From positions 2,480,001 to 2,544,000 of the forward strand of contig NZ_CP102277.1 of NCBI RefSeq assembly GCF_025149785.1: a stretch of 64,000 nucleotides of DNA, read 5' to 3'. Below are positions 17,133 to 25,956 of this stretch, piece after piece. Source of the DNA: Coprococcus comes ATCC 27758 (lineage in GTDB: Bacteria > Bacillota > Clostridia > Lachnospirales > Lachnospiraceae). The notes under the pieces are model-generated. The model made no database searches, was not told the origin of the DNA, and worked only from the letters and a program-made list of their open reading frames with translations. The position numbers and the translations under genes were made by a program. Within the stretch, counting starts at the first letter, position 1; each line of letters begins with the position of its first letter.

Positions 17133-18671
17133 TTATCTCACTTTGTTCAAACATTCCTGCACTTCCAGCAACGCCTTCAAATCATAATAAGAAGGATTCA
17201 TCTGATGCAGTTTTTTTCCAGTCTGTTTTTCATAAGTTTCAAATGTTCCGCACGTAAAAATTGTAACCTGCAAAGGATCCATTCCCAATATTTTCTTCAA
17301 GTCACGGTAATCCTGATCAATATATTTAAAATATGTACTCAGTAACTCTTTTAAAATATCGGCGCTCATGGCACTGTTCAGCAAGGATTCCCGTTCCAGT
17401 TCTACATACATATGCAGATATGGGCGGTTCTTTTCATTATATTCTTTTGCCGCAACCCAGTTTGTGATCGGGAGCTTTGACAGACGAATAACATTTCGGA
17501 TCCCATTTTCTGAAATCCTTGTAAATCCTGCTATGTCAATGATCCATGGTACCCTGTCCACATATTCAAAACGTGGGATCTGTGTTTCATCTTCCCTGTT
17601 TTCCAGTCCAACGCACCGGTACATATCACCACAACGATATCTCGCGAATGCACCGCCTTTCAAAATCGTAAATACGAGCTCATATTTTTCTCCCGGTCGT
17701 ACTTCATCCATCAGATATGTCGGTGGAACATAAGACGGATCCTCATGATTTTTCAACATATCCTTCTCTGTGATAAATTCATAAAATGCCGTATCCGGGA
17801 AGAAATACATTCCTTTTCTCGTCCAGGTCTCTGTCCCCATTATAGATGGCTCCGTACCAGCAAACAATTCCATCGGCCGGATTCCCCAGAGCTCTTCCAG
17901 ATCATCTTTATAGCACTGATTATCCGTACCCGCTACCATGAACCCTTTTAAATGGAATAAATCCTTTGGAAGTAATTGCCGGTTCTCTTTTTTACAGCGG
18001 CACTTTGCCTGTATCAGGCGGAAGATCATATGCGGTCTGCATTTCAGAAGACTTGATAGTTGGATGCCTCTGCCACCAGTCAGCGAAGACAGGCTCAGAC
18101 TTACCGCATAAGCCACACTTCCAAGTCCAAAGAAAAATCCCAGATCTTTTTTCATCGCCATTTTAAATCCCAGCTTGTTTCGTTCGCTGAAACTCATATT
18201 CACAGCATCTTTTACTGCCGGAAGGAACTCGATATCGATTTCTTCTCCGAGTGCCAGTGGAAAAAGTCCTGTAGCATATGGAAGCGGTGCCAGCGCATAC
18301 AGGAATTTATCCGTAGATGCAACATCAAAAGATCCCTTTTTCCTGCTGGTCGATAAAATCAGACATGCTGTCACATTATTCCGGTAGGTATCCAGCATAC
18401 TTCTTGTATACGGCGCAACCTTAATCGGATGTTTCCCGCCTTCCCAGGTTGTCTGAATCCAGATCACCGGATTCCCTGGAAGCATATCAGGCTGCTTGGT
18501 CAAAAGAATATCTGCATAATCTTCATACTCCGTCAGTGGTACCATTTTACGGAATTCATCCAGATTTCGGGGATGTTTTCCTTTCAAAATCGACTGCCCA
18601 AGTCCACAGTTACTCCACAGCCGGATCTGTTCTTCCATCAGCCGCTTCTGGATTTTCATGTAACCGTCCAT
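17133..18671 (-). CDS. GH3-like adenylate-forming enzyme (5' end disrupted by a frameshift)
   Basis: 512 residues from the first in-frame ATG. Phrases such as PLTEYEDYADIL, then LFAGTEPSIMGTET and VPPTYLMDEVRPGEKYELVFTILKGGAFARYRCGDMYR match the GH3 (auxin-responsive) branch of the acyl-adenylating superfamily, which activates a carboxylic acid with ATP and often conjugates it to an amine. The homologous reading continues upstream of this ATG (NEIWQQYCGFLDLS) until a TAA. A second frame, starting at the ATG at 18774, supplies the missing N-terminus (MIDLERTVYEFKRIIKK). The two join if the A7 run at 18723-18729 (T7 on plus) were A6. So the intact gene would be 17133-18774. Substrate unknown. 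Confidence 0.75.
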   Translation of the reverse strand: MDGYMKIQKRLMEEQIRLWSNCGLGQSILKGKHPRNLDEFRKMVPLTEYEDYADILLTKQPDMLPGNPVIWIQTTWEGGKHPIKVAPYTRSMLDTYRNNVTACLILSTSRKKGSFDVASTDKFLYALAPLPYATGLFPLALGEEIDIEFLPAVKDAVNMSFSERNKLGFKMAMKKDLGFFFGLGSVAYAVSLSLSSLTGGRGIQLSSLLKCRPHMIFRLIQAKCRCKKENRQLLPKDLFHLKGFMVAGTDNQCYKDDLEELWGIRPMELFAGTEPSIMGTETWTRKGMYFFPDTAFYEFITEKDMLKNHEDPSYVPPTYLMDEVRPGEKYELVFTILKGGAFARYRCGDMYRCVGLENREDETQIPRFEYVDRVPWIIDIAGFTRISENGIRNVIRLSKLPITNWVAAKEYNEKNRPYLHMYVELERESLLNSAMSADILKELLSTYFKYIDQDYRDLKKILGMDPLQVTIFTCGTFETYEKQTGKKLHQMNPSYYDLKALLEVQECLNKVR

Positions 18672-18766
18672 CGACAGATCCAGAAATCCACAGTACTGCT
18701 GCCATATTTCATTATACTGTTGTTTTTTTAATTATTCTTTTAAATTCATAGACTGTCCGCTCCAGA

Positions 18767-19339
18767 TCAATCATTTTTTCTGATAGTACGCAGGCATACC
18801 AGTATACTTTTTCTGTTCGGTATCAGAAATGGCGTACTTTGCTGATATTCTTTATAGTTAAAAAATGTCCGTGGAAATGTCCACAGATCCTGAAAAATAA
18901 TATACAGATAATTCCAGAAAATCATAAGGAAAAAATAAATCCCTTGTTTCCATCCACCGACCATTCCCCACATGCACAAATACGCTCCTGCAAACCATAA
19001 AACACCCGGATGGCGGCACAATCCATACATACCTTCTGTATAAGCCGCACGCAGTTTATTTTCTTCACAATAGGTTTCTTCAAAGGGAAGCGCAAAAAAC
19101 AACGTATAAATGAGCAGACAAAAGAAAAGGAATCCTCCTAATCCAAATCCGGTCATTGTTCCGATCTTCCGATGGCAACTCCCCCATGCTGCATAAAGTT
19201 CTGCAATCAGCGATACTACAACGAGAATACTCCCAGCTGCAAAAAATTTTTGTAATACTGCATTCTTCATCCGAACACTGTTAATATCATAAATAAAATA
19301 CAGAATAAATCCTGTACTTCCTAGTATAAACTGCCACAT
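18767..19339 (-). CDS. Membrane protein resembling isoprenylcysteine carboxyl methyltransferase (ICMT/PEMT-like)
   Basis: 190 residues from the ATG at 19339 with about five membrane segments. The C-terminal signature LCRHPGVLWFAGAYLCMWG followed later by FPRTFFNYKEYQQSTPFLIP is that of the ICMT/phospholipid methyltransferase-like family (RHP motif for SAM binding, E-Y near the end). An ATG at 19393 is in frame but lies upstream of the predicted transcription start (about 19389); GGAGAG precedes 19339, so I choose the latter. Its TGA overlaps the ATG at 18774 that appears to begin the GH3-like gene. Substrate unknown. Confidence 0.7.
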   Translation of the reverse strand: MWQFILGSTGFILYFIYDINSVRMKNAVLQKFFAAGSILVVVSLIAELYAAWGSCHRKIGTMTGFGLGGFLFFCLLIYTLFFALPFEETYCEENKLRAAYTEGMYGLCRHPGVLWFAGAYLCMWGMVGGWKQGIYFFLMIFWNYLYIIFQDLWTFPRTFFNYKEYQQSTPFLIPNRKSILVCLRTIRKND

Positions 19340-19352
19340 TTTTCTCTCCATA

Positions 19353-19376
19353 ATTTGTGCATTATTATGCACAAAT
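19353..19376 (-). promoter_or_regulatory. Perfect palindromic operator candidate
   Basis: ATTTGTGCAT (19353-19362), a 4-base spacer, ATGCACAAAT (19367-19376): perfect 10-bp inverted repeat at about +13 to +36 of the methyltransferase-GH3-GGDEF operon. A dimeric repressor bound here would block elongation. Confidence 0.6.
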
Positions 19377-19395
19377 ACCTTTTCACGCACCATAA

Positions 19396-19424
19396 ATTAT
19401 AATAAAGGTTACTATAAATTGCAA
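19396..19424 (-). promoter_or_regulatory. Sigma-A promoter of the ICMT-like / GH3-like / GGDEF operon
   Basis: Read on minus, TTGCAA (19424-19419), 17 bases, TATAAT (19401-19396). Predicted start about 19389. Confidence 0.75.
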
Positions 19425-19592
19425 CAAAAAAAATGGCTTCCCTTTCCTTTTTTTCAAAAACATTACTATATCATTACATTTTTTACAAATTCCACTTTTG
19501 CTTTAAATAGTATACCATCATTTGCTTCTATCTGATACAATAGATGTATGGGATTTTTATCCAAATTTTGACTAAAAGGCAGGTACTAGAAT

Positions 19593-20897
19593 ATGTGGGC
19601 TTATGAAGGAATTTTTTATCAGATCTATCCAATTGGATTCTGTGGCGCTCCGACCGCAAATGACGGCAAAACCGTATCCCGGATTTTAAAATTAAAGGAC
19701 TGGAGCAGTTATCTGGAATCCTTAGGTATCTCTTCTATATTATTAAATCCAATTTTCGAATCAGACAATCATGGTTATGATACCAGGGATTATAAAAAAA
19801 TCGACTGCCGTCTCGGAACCAATGAAGATTTCGCAGAAGTATGCAAAGATCTCCATGCACACAATGTAAAAATCGTTCTTGACGGTGTGTTTAATCACGT
19901 AGGACGCGGCTTCTGGGCATTTAAGGATGTACAGGAAAAGAAATGGGACTCTCCATACAAGGACTGGTTCTGCATCAATTTTGACGGTAATTCCTGCTAC
20001 AATGACGGATTCTGGTATGAGGGATGGGAAGGACATTTTGAACTGGTCAAACTGAATCTTGCCAATTCTGCTGTTGTAGATTATCTCCTGGAATGTGTAA
20101 AAGGCTGGATCGATGAATTTGACATCGACGGTCTCCGGCTTGATGTTGCATACTGCCTGGACCGCAATTTCATGAAACGTCTGCGCAGTTTCTGCCAGGA
20201 ATTAAAACCTGACTTTGCCCTGATCGGAGAGGTTCTCTTCGGGGACTACAATCAGATCGTCAATGACGAAATGCTGCACAGCTGCACCAACTATGAATGC
20301 TATAAAGGTATTTATTCCAGCTTCAACAGCATGAACATGTTTGAGATTGCGCACTCTCTGAATCGTCAGTACGGACCGGAACAGTGGTGCATTTACCGCG
20401 GAAAACATCTGATGTCTTTTGTTGACAACCACGATGTAACCCGAATTGCAAGTATCCTGACCAACAAGAACCACCTGCCGCTGACTTACGGACTTCTTCT
20501 TGGTATGCCGGGTGTTCCTTGTATTTATTATGGAAGTGAATGGGGTGAGGAAGGGGTAAAAGCACCAAATAATGACTACGCCCTTCGTCCATGCTTTGAA
20601 GAACCAAAGCCAAATGAACTGACCGAAGAGATCAAAAAAATGATCCACGTCAGAACCGGAAGCAATGCACTCTGCCACGGAAGCTACCGTAATGTTGTCC
20701 TGACCAACCATCAGCTCATCTTTGAGCGTCGGACCGATGATGAACGGATGCTGGTTGCGATCAATGCATCGGACGCACCGTTTACTGCGCACAATGGAGA
20801 ACTCGGAGGCACAATGACCGACCTGCTCACCGGAAATGAAATCCAGATGAGCGGACAGCTTGAGATGCCGCCGTACAGTGTGCAGTATCTGAAATAA
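19593..20897 (+). CDS. Alpha-amylase family glycosidase (GH13)
   Basis: 434 residues, short for GH13 and without signal peptide, so intracellular. The four conserved regions are in order: VLDGVFNHVG (about 95-104), DGLRLDVAY with nucleophile Asp184, LIGEVLFG with acid/base Glu213, and FVDNHDV with Asp278. A small C-terminal beta domain follows. The start MWAYEGIFYQIYPIGF and the missing N-terminal domain suggest a maltodextrin- or oligosaccharide-cleaving enzyme (neopullulanase/cyclomaltodextrinase-like) rather than a polymer degrader. Single gene with its own terminator; divergent from the ICMT-like operon. Confidence 0.9.
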   Translation: MWAYEGIFYQIYPIGFCGAPTANDGKTVSRILKLKDWSSYLESLGISSILLNPIFESDNHGYDTRDYKKIDCRLGTNEDFAEVCKDLHAHNVKIVLDGVFNHVGRGFWAFKDVQEKKWDSPYKDWFCINFDGNSCYNDGFWYEGWEGHFELVKLNLANSAVVDYLLECVKGWIDEFDIDGLRLDVAYCLDRNFMKRLRSFCQELKPDFALIGEVLFGDYNQIVNDEMLHSCTNYECYKGIYSSFNSMNMFEIAHSLNRQYGPEQWCIYRGKHLMSFVDNHDVTRIASILTNKNHLPLTYGLLLGMPGVPCIYYGSEWGEEGVKAPNNDYALRPCFEEPKPNELTEEIKKMIHVRTGSNALCHGSYRNVVLTNHQLIFERRTDDERMLVAINASDAPFTAHNGELGGTMTDLLTGNEIQMSGQLEMPPYSVQYLK

Positions 20898-20968
20898 TAT
20901 CTCCGGACATTTTCCAAAGCAGACCTCTTTGGTTTGCCATGAGAATGATTGATATTGCTTAACAGCAC

Positions 20969-21007
20969 AAATGCCAGTTCCGGCTTGCTGTCGGTTCTGG
21001 CATTTTT
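20969..21007 (+). terminator. Terminator of the GH13 gene
   Basis: AAATGCCAGTTCCG and CGGTTCTGGCATTT pair with one mismatch, followed by a T-run. It lies between the convergent GH13 and AraC genes and may serve both. Confidence 0.75.
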
Positions 21008-21062
21008 TCAAAGAATCTCTGTTCCAGTAAATACAGTAATTTCGTTTGAGATTTCCTGTCAT

Positions 21063-22109
21063 TTAACGGAACTTCGATTTTCTATATTCCCTCGGAGTCA
21101 TTCCATAATTTTTTCGAAAAAGCCTGTAAAATTGTGTCCGATTACTAAAGCCAAGGTCCTCCATGATTTCTGCAATCGTAAGATCCGAATCCAAAAGAAG
21201 TCCCTCCGCCTTTTCCATTGTAAATTTCGTGCTATATTCATACAGAGACAACCCGGTATATTTTTCAACCGTTTTATAAAGATAATCTCCTGAATAACTA
21301 AACTTTTCCTCCAAATCCTTTCTGCGCACCTGTCCATCCTTTTCCCGGATATAACTGGTTATCTGATCAAATAGTTCTCTCTCAGACGTATTTCCGAAAG
21401 CAACCGGCGTATTTGTGTAAAGCGCTCCGTCAAACAATGCAGATAACATTCCTATCATTGCTCCTGCAATCTGAAAATTTGATTTAGGCGTTCTCTTCTG
21501 CAATCCTACTGCAATTTTGTCAAAACAATCATGCACTACTTTTGTCTCTTTCATCGGAATAAAATCGATATAAGCCCGTTGTGATGCCTCTTCTTTATCC
21601 AATTCATGTAAAAAGAATTTCCTTACCATCTCATATTCCTTTGTGCGTTTCCCGGAAAAAACACTTGGAAATTGTAGTAAATTCAAAATATATTCTTGTG
21701 TAAATTCCAGAAAAATCACTCTGCAATACTCATCGAATTCCTCCAGATGGCGAATATTCATATTCATCAGACAGCAACTTCCTTTCGGATAAAGATGTCT
21801 GGTATTTTCAATGTTCTGATATAGCCTTCCATCTGCAACATACATCAACTCATAGAAATTATGTCTGTGCATACTTTTCCTTTCAAGAATTTTGTCCGAT
21901 TCCTCCTTGTCCATACAAAGATATCCTAAATCCTTCGGTCCTATAAATGTAAGCACCTCTCTTCCTTCTTCTTTTTCCGGATAATAGAAATCTAAAATAA
22001 AAGAAAGACTATCTTCTGTAAAATGATTTTCTCCAAAACCTTTTTCATATGCCTTCATTTCTTTAATTAAATCCTGATACATCATAGGACGTGTAGATTG
22101 AAAATACAT
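21063..22109 (-). CDS. AraC family transcriptional regulator
   Basis: 348 residues. The N-terminal part contains a cupin-like ligand-binding segment (MHRHNFYELMYVADG, then NTRHLYPKGSCCLMNMNIRH); the C-terminal 100 residues form the double helix-turn-helix, ending LTIAEIMEDLGFSNRTQFYRLFRKNYGMTPREYRKSKF. It is divergent from the GH2 gene, 240 bases apart, and probably controls it, responding to a sugar. The ligand cannot be read from sequence. Confidence 0.9.
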   Translation of the reverse strand: MYFQSTRPMMYQDLIKEMKAYEKGFGENHFTEDSLSFILDFYYPEKEEGREVLTFIGPKDLGYLCMDKEESDKILERKSMHRHNFYELMYVADGRLYQNIENTRHLYPKGSCCLMNMNIRHLEEFDEYCRVIFLEFTQEYILNLLQFPSVFSGKRTKEYEMVRKFFLHELDKEEASQRAYIDFIPMKETKVVHDCFDKIAVGLQKRTPKSNFQIAGAMIGMLSALFDGALYTNTPVAFGNTSERELFDQITSYIREKDGQVRRKDLEEKFSYSGDYLYKTVEKYTGLSLYEYSTKFTMEKAEGLLLDSDLTIAEIMEDLGFSNRTQFYRLFRKNYGMTPREYRKSKFR

Positions 22110-22245
22110 AATTTATTCCTCTTTCTGATAAAAACCAGTTTTATCTTTTTATAGTGATCATTCCTGTTCATCTCGAATAGCTCTTAACAATTGAATCTGA
22201 TACACATAAGGTTCAATCCCATCATTTATGCCATTTATACTCTTT

Positions 22246-22275
22246 TTCATATCATTTATAATAATATCATATGAT
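22246..22275. promoter_or_regulatory. Possible AraC/GH2 operator region
   Basis: In the 240-base divergent gap, CATATCAT is followed about 14 bases later by the perfect palindrome ATCATATGAT (22266-22275). Placement between the regulator and its likely target is the main argument. Confidence 0.3.
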
Positions 22276-22349
22276 GTGGATGTCAAAATTTTTTACCACT
22301 CACTAATTAACCGAATTGTTCTATTCAATAGTAAAAGCGAGGAAAACTT

Positions 22350-24737
22350 ATGCAAAAAACAGATTTCAACCGTGACTGGACCGTACAGAAAGACGGATCC
22401 AATGAAATACTTCATGTCAATCTTCCAGATGACGCCATGATCCGTGAAGAGCGCTCAAAAGAGAATAAAACCGCAAGTGCAAGTGCCTATTTTGCCGGTG
22501 GCAAATATATTTACACTAAAATTTTCGATCTTTCGGAAAATGAAACCAGACAAACTCTGATCTTAGAATTTGAGGCTGTCTATCAAAACGCAACCGTATT
22601 CTTAAACGGCAGACAGGTTGCCGAACATCCTTACGGATACACAAACTTTTTTGTTGACATCACCGGAAAAGTTATTGCCGGAACAAATGAACTGAAAGTC
22701 GTTGCAGACAACGCAGATGTCCCGAACAGCCGTTGGTACTCCGGATCCGGTATCTACCGCGAAGTGCACCTTTACCGTTCCGGAAGTTCTTATATCCGCC
22801 CGGAAGGGTTAAAAGTGCAGATTGTTGATCTTAATACAATCCACATTTTTACTGACGCGGTTATGCAGCCCGATGAAAAAATTGTACTGGAAATTTTCAA
22901 TGACACTGGCAAAATCGTATCTTCCGAAGGCACAGATGTCACCATCACCATCCCAGATGCACACCTCTGGTCTGCCGAAGATCCTTATTTATATACCTGC
23001 AAGGCAACCCTTCTACAAAATGGAACTGCCATTGATACTGCCAGAACCTCTTTCGGAATCCGTACCCTTTCCTGGGGAAAAGATGGATTTCTTGTAAACA
23101 ACAAGTCCGTCCTTTTCCGGGGTGCCTGCATCCATCATGATAATGGGGTACTCGGTGCCTGTGGCTTCCATGATGCTGAATGTCGGCGGGTACGCATTTT
23201 AAAAGAAGCCGGATTTAATGCCATCCGTTCTTCACACAATCCCATTTCAAAGGCAATGCTGGATGCATGCGATCAACTTGGTATGTACATTATTGACGAA
23301 GCTTTTGATATGTGGCTGATCAAGAAAAATCCTTACGATTACGCCGGTGAAACATTTTTCAAATGGTGGAAAGCTGATATTGCTGCCATGATTTCAAAAG
23401 ACTATAACCATTCTTCTGTTGTGATGTACTCTGTTGGAAACGAGATTACAGAGCTTGGACTTGCAGACGGGCAGGAACAGGCCCGTATCATGACTGAATT
23501 CTGCCATACCAAAGATCATACAAGACCTGTCACAGCCGGGATCAATCTGATGCTTGCTACCATGGCCGGAAGTAAAAAAAGTATTTATGGCACGGACGAA
23601 GACGGTAAAGTCAAAGACAGTGGTTCCGGTGGACTGGATAACGCTCCGACCTCTGAATTTTTCAATATCATGATGAACAAAATGGGCGGACTCATCAATA
23701 AAGCAGCCAAAACAAAAAAAGCGACTGCCATTGCTGAAATTATGTCCGGTATTTTCGATATTCCCGGATATAATTATGCATCCAGCCGCTATAAAATTGA
23801 TGCCAGAAATCATCCGGAACAGGCGACAACCGGCTCTGAAACTCTCCCGCAGACCCTTTACGATAACTGGCAGCTTGTCAAATCGATTCCTACCATGACC
23901 GGCGACTTTATGTGGACCGGATATGATTATCTTGGTGAATCAGGCATTGGCACCATTCAGTACAAAGACAAAAAGACGAAGCAAAATGCCGATCCGGGCC
24001 TTATTATTTCCGGTGGTGCCGGTATCATTGATATCTGTGGAAAAAAACGTCCGGAAGTTGGATGGAGCAAGATCATCTGGGGATTACAGAAAACTCCAAC
24101 AATTGGTGTTGACCCTTATACCCGCACAGACTATTTCCAGTCTCTTTCTATGTGGCGTGTCACAGATGCGGTGGAAAGCTGGTCATGGGAAGGCTGCGAA
24201 GGGAAAAAAGCTTCTGTAACAATCTACTCAGATGCAGACAAAATAGAACTTCTTGTCAATGGAAAAAGCGCAGGTAAAAAGAAACCGAAAAAAGATATTG
24301 CAAAATTCAGGAAAATTCCATATGAAGCCGGCAAAATCGAAGCCATTGCTTACGACTCCTCCGGAAAAGAAACAGCCCGCACCACGCTTGTCTCAGCCAC
24401 TGGAAAAACTTCGATAAAACTCACTCCTGAAACAACAAACCTCTGTGCAAATGGTCAGGATCTCTGCTTCCTTAATATCGATCTTATCGGTGAAAATGGA
24501 ATCACAAAATCCTCTGTCGACCAGGAGCTGAAAATAGAAATCTCTGGTCCTGCAACACTTCAGGGATACGGTTCTGCAAGACCAAATGTTGAAGAAAGCT
24601 TCTGCAACGATACTTTCAAGACATTCTATGGCAAATCCTTAGCCGTAATCCGGGCCGGCTATGAACCAGGCACTGTCACTGTAAAAGTATCCGGAAAAGG
24701 ATTAGACACCCAGGAACTCACACTAAATATTTGTTAA
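22350..24737 (+). CDS. Glycoside hydrolase family 2 protein (beta-galactosidase-like)
   Basis: 795 residues without signal peptide. N-terminal jelly-roll domain (about 1-145, ending SRWYSGSGIYREVHL, a GH2 hallmark), an immunoglobulin-like domain (about 150-240), the TIM barrel (about 245-560) and C-terminal beta domains. The acid/base is Glu365 in YSVGNEITELG; GDFMWTGYDYLGESG is the usual late barrel motif; the nucleophile is probably Glu497 (TTGSET). GCGAGG precedes the ATG. Likely removes beta-linked galactose or a similar sugar from imported oligosaccharides; the exact sugar is uncertain. Divergent AraC gene is the probable regulator. Confidence 0.9.
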   Translation: MQKTDFNRDWTVQKDGSNEILHVNLPDDAMIREERSKENKTASASAYFAGGKYIYTKIFDLSENETRQTLILEFEAVYQNATVFLNGRQVAEHPYGYTNFFVDITGKVIAGTNELKVVADNADVPNSRWYSGSGIYREVHLYRSGSSYIRPEGLKVQIVDLNTIHIFTDAVMQPDEKIVLEIFNDTGKIVSSEGTDVTITIPDAHLWSAEDPYLYTCKATLLQNGTAIDTARTSFGIRTLSWGKDGFLVNNKSVLFRGACIHHDNGVLGACGFHDAECRRVRILKEAGFNAIRSSHNPISKAMLDACDQLGMYIIDEAFDMWLIKKNPYDYAGETFFKWWKADIAAMISKDYNHSSVVMYSVGNEITELGLADGQEQARIMTEFCHTKDHTRPVTAGINLMLATMAGSKKSIYGTDEDGKVKDSGSGGLDNAPTSEFFNIMMNKMGGLINKAAKTKKATAIAEIMSGIFDIPGYNYASSRYKIDARNHPEQATTGSETLPQTLYDNWQLVKSIPTMTGDFMWTGYDYLGESGIGTIQYKDKKTKQNADPGLIISGGAGIIDICGKKRPEVGWSKIIWGLQKTPTIGVDPYTRTDYFQSLSMWRVTDAVESWSWEGCEGKKASVTIYSDADKIELLVNGKSAGKKKPKKDIAKFRKIPYEAGKIEAIAYDSSGKETARTTLVSATGKTSIKLTPETTNLCANGQDLCFLNIDLIGENGITKSSVDQELKIEISGPATLQGYGSARPNVEESFCNDTFKTFYGKSLAVIRAGYEPGTVTVKVSGKGLDTQELTLNIC

Positions 24738-24766
24738 AACTCTACAGATTTCTAAATAAAACCAAA

Positions 24767-24805
24767 GGAGAACATCAGAACTCTTTTTCTGTTCTGACGT
24801 TCTCC
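24767..24805. terminator. Terminator between GH2 and maf genes
   Basis: GGAGAACATCAGAAC (24767-24781) pairs with GTTCTGACGTTCTCC (24791-24805), one mismatch, between convergent genes; probably bidirectional. Confidence 0.75.
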
Positions 24806-24828
24806 CTTCTGGTCATTTATCCCATTTT

Positions 24829-25431
24829 CTAATAAATATATTTCTTCATTTCCTGATATACCCTTGCAAGAGGAAGTCCGACGATCGTATTATAATCACC
24901 TTCAATCCCACAGATATACACGCCAAATGCCCCTTGGATTCCATAGGCTCCTGCCTTGTCCATCGGCTCTCCTGTCGCAATATATTCCCTGATTTCTTCC
25001 TTGCTCATCGGATATACATGCACATCACTGCATTCATGAAATGTCTTCCGGATCTTTTTCCCATCCTTCTTTATCAGAAGCGTAACACCGGTGTAAACCT
25101 GATGTGCTTTTCCCTGAAGCATGGAAATCATCTGATATGCCTCTTCTTTATCCTTTGGCTTTCCGAGAATCTTTCCATCCGCTGCAACCACCGTATCTGA
25201 GCCGATCACCAGAAAATCTCCTGTATTTTTCGTTTCATACTGCTGATAGACATCTTCTGCTTTCTGTACAGAAAGTTCTTCCACAACCTGGCTTGGAACC
25301 TGGGATGTAATTACTTCCTCACAGTGTGACGGCATGACTACATGCTTTATATTTCCCTGTTCCAGCAGTTCTGTCCTGCGCGGTGATGCAGAGGCCAGAA
25401 CTACAGTCAGCTTCTGTGTCCTACTACACAT
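24829..25431 (-). CDS. maf: Maf-type nucleotide pyrophosphatase
   Basis: 200 residues. The family signature LASASPRRTELLEQG (about 12-26), GSDTVVAADGKILGKPKD and the AGAYGIQGAFGVYICGIEGDYNTIVGLPL tail are all present. Maf proteins hydrolyse the alpha-beta phosphate bond of non-canonical or excess nucleoside triphosphates (dTTP/UTP type) and are linked to septum control. The DKAGAYGIQG motif fits the YhdE branch. It follows the flavin reductase-like gene by 3 bases. Confidence 0.95.
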   Translation of the reverse strand: MCSRTQKLTVVLASASPRRTELLEQGNIKHVVMPSHCEEVITSQVPSQVVEELSVQKAEDVYQQYETKNTGDFLVIGSDTVVAADGKILGKPKDKEEAYQMISMLQGKAHQVYTGVTLLIKKDGKKIRKTFHECSDVHVYPMSKEEIREYIATGEPMDKAGAYGIQGAFGVYICGIEGDYNTIVGLPLARVYQEMKKYIY

Positions 25432-25434
25432 AGC

Positions 25435-25944
25435 CTAATCCTCTTTCACAAGAATCTTCTTAATTTCTCCCATATACATGTTATGCATATCTTTGTCAGC
25501 ATACCATTTGTCAAGATTTGCTTTCTCAACAAAATGTTCTTCTCCCATGCGCTGTACATAAACCTTCTTGCATACAAAGATCATTTTTGCTTCTTCAAAC
25601 GCAACTGTTCCATCTACATAATATGGTGTCAGACCGGCTTCTTTGATCTTATCTTCGTCCCTTCCGGAAACTCTTCCACAGAGATTTAACGCTTCTCTAT
25701 GCTCTTCTCCAAAGAATGCCAGTGTAAAATAATCTTCTCTGTCCACAAATTCTTTGGTATAACGGGAATCACGGATATAAGCTGTCGCAGTCGGCTTGCC
25801 CCACATAATTCCAACACCACCCCAGCTTGCTGTCATGGTGTTACATTTTTCTTCATTTCCTGCTGTGATCAGCATCCACTGTTTTCCGATCAGGTCAAAT
25901 GGATTATCCTTTAATTCTTCTGCTTTTATTTCTGTAAAACTCAT
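25435..25944 (-). CDS. Flavin reductase-like FMN-binding protein
   Basis: 169 residues of the split-barrel flavin reductase family: an early NPFDLIGKQWMLITAGNEEKCNTMTASWGG segment that cradles FMN, the YIRDSRYTKEFVD strand and the small-residue loop ...NLCGRVSGRDEDK. Members bind FMN and reduce flavins or small ligands. Cytoplasmic. It sits 12 bases downstream of tyrS in what looks like a tyrS-flavin reductase-maf operon, so its expression may depend on the T-box. Exact reaction unknown. Confidence 0.85.
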   Translation of the reverse strand: MSFTEIKAEELKDNPFDLIGKQWMLITAGNEEKCNTMTASWGGVGIMWGKPTATAYIRDSRYTKEFVDREDYFTLAFFGEEHREALNLCGRVSGRDEDKIKEAGLTPYYVDGTVAFEEAKMIFVCKKVYVQRMGEEHFVEKANLDKWYADKDMHNMYMGEIKKILVKED

Positions 25945-25956
25945 TTTTCTGTCCTC

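Noticed and set aside
20202-21062. Open frame on minus, 286 codons
   Set aside because: Antisense to the GH13 gene, whose four catalytic regions are intact; no family resemblance.
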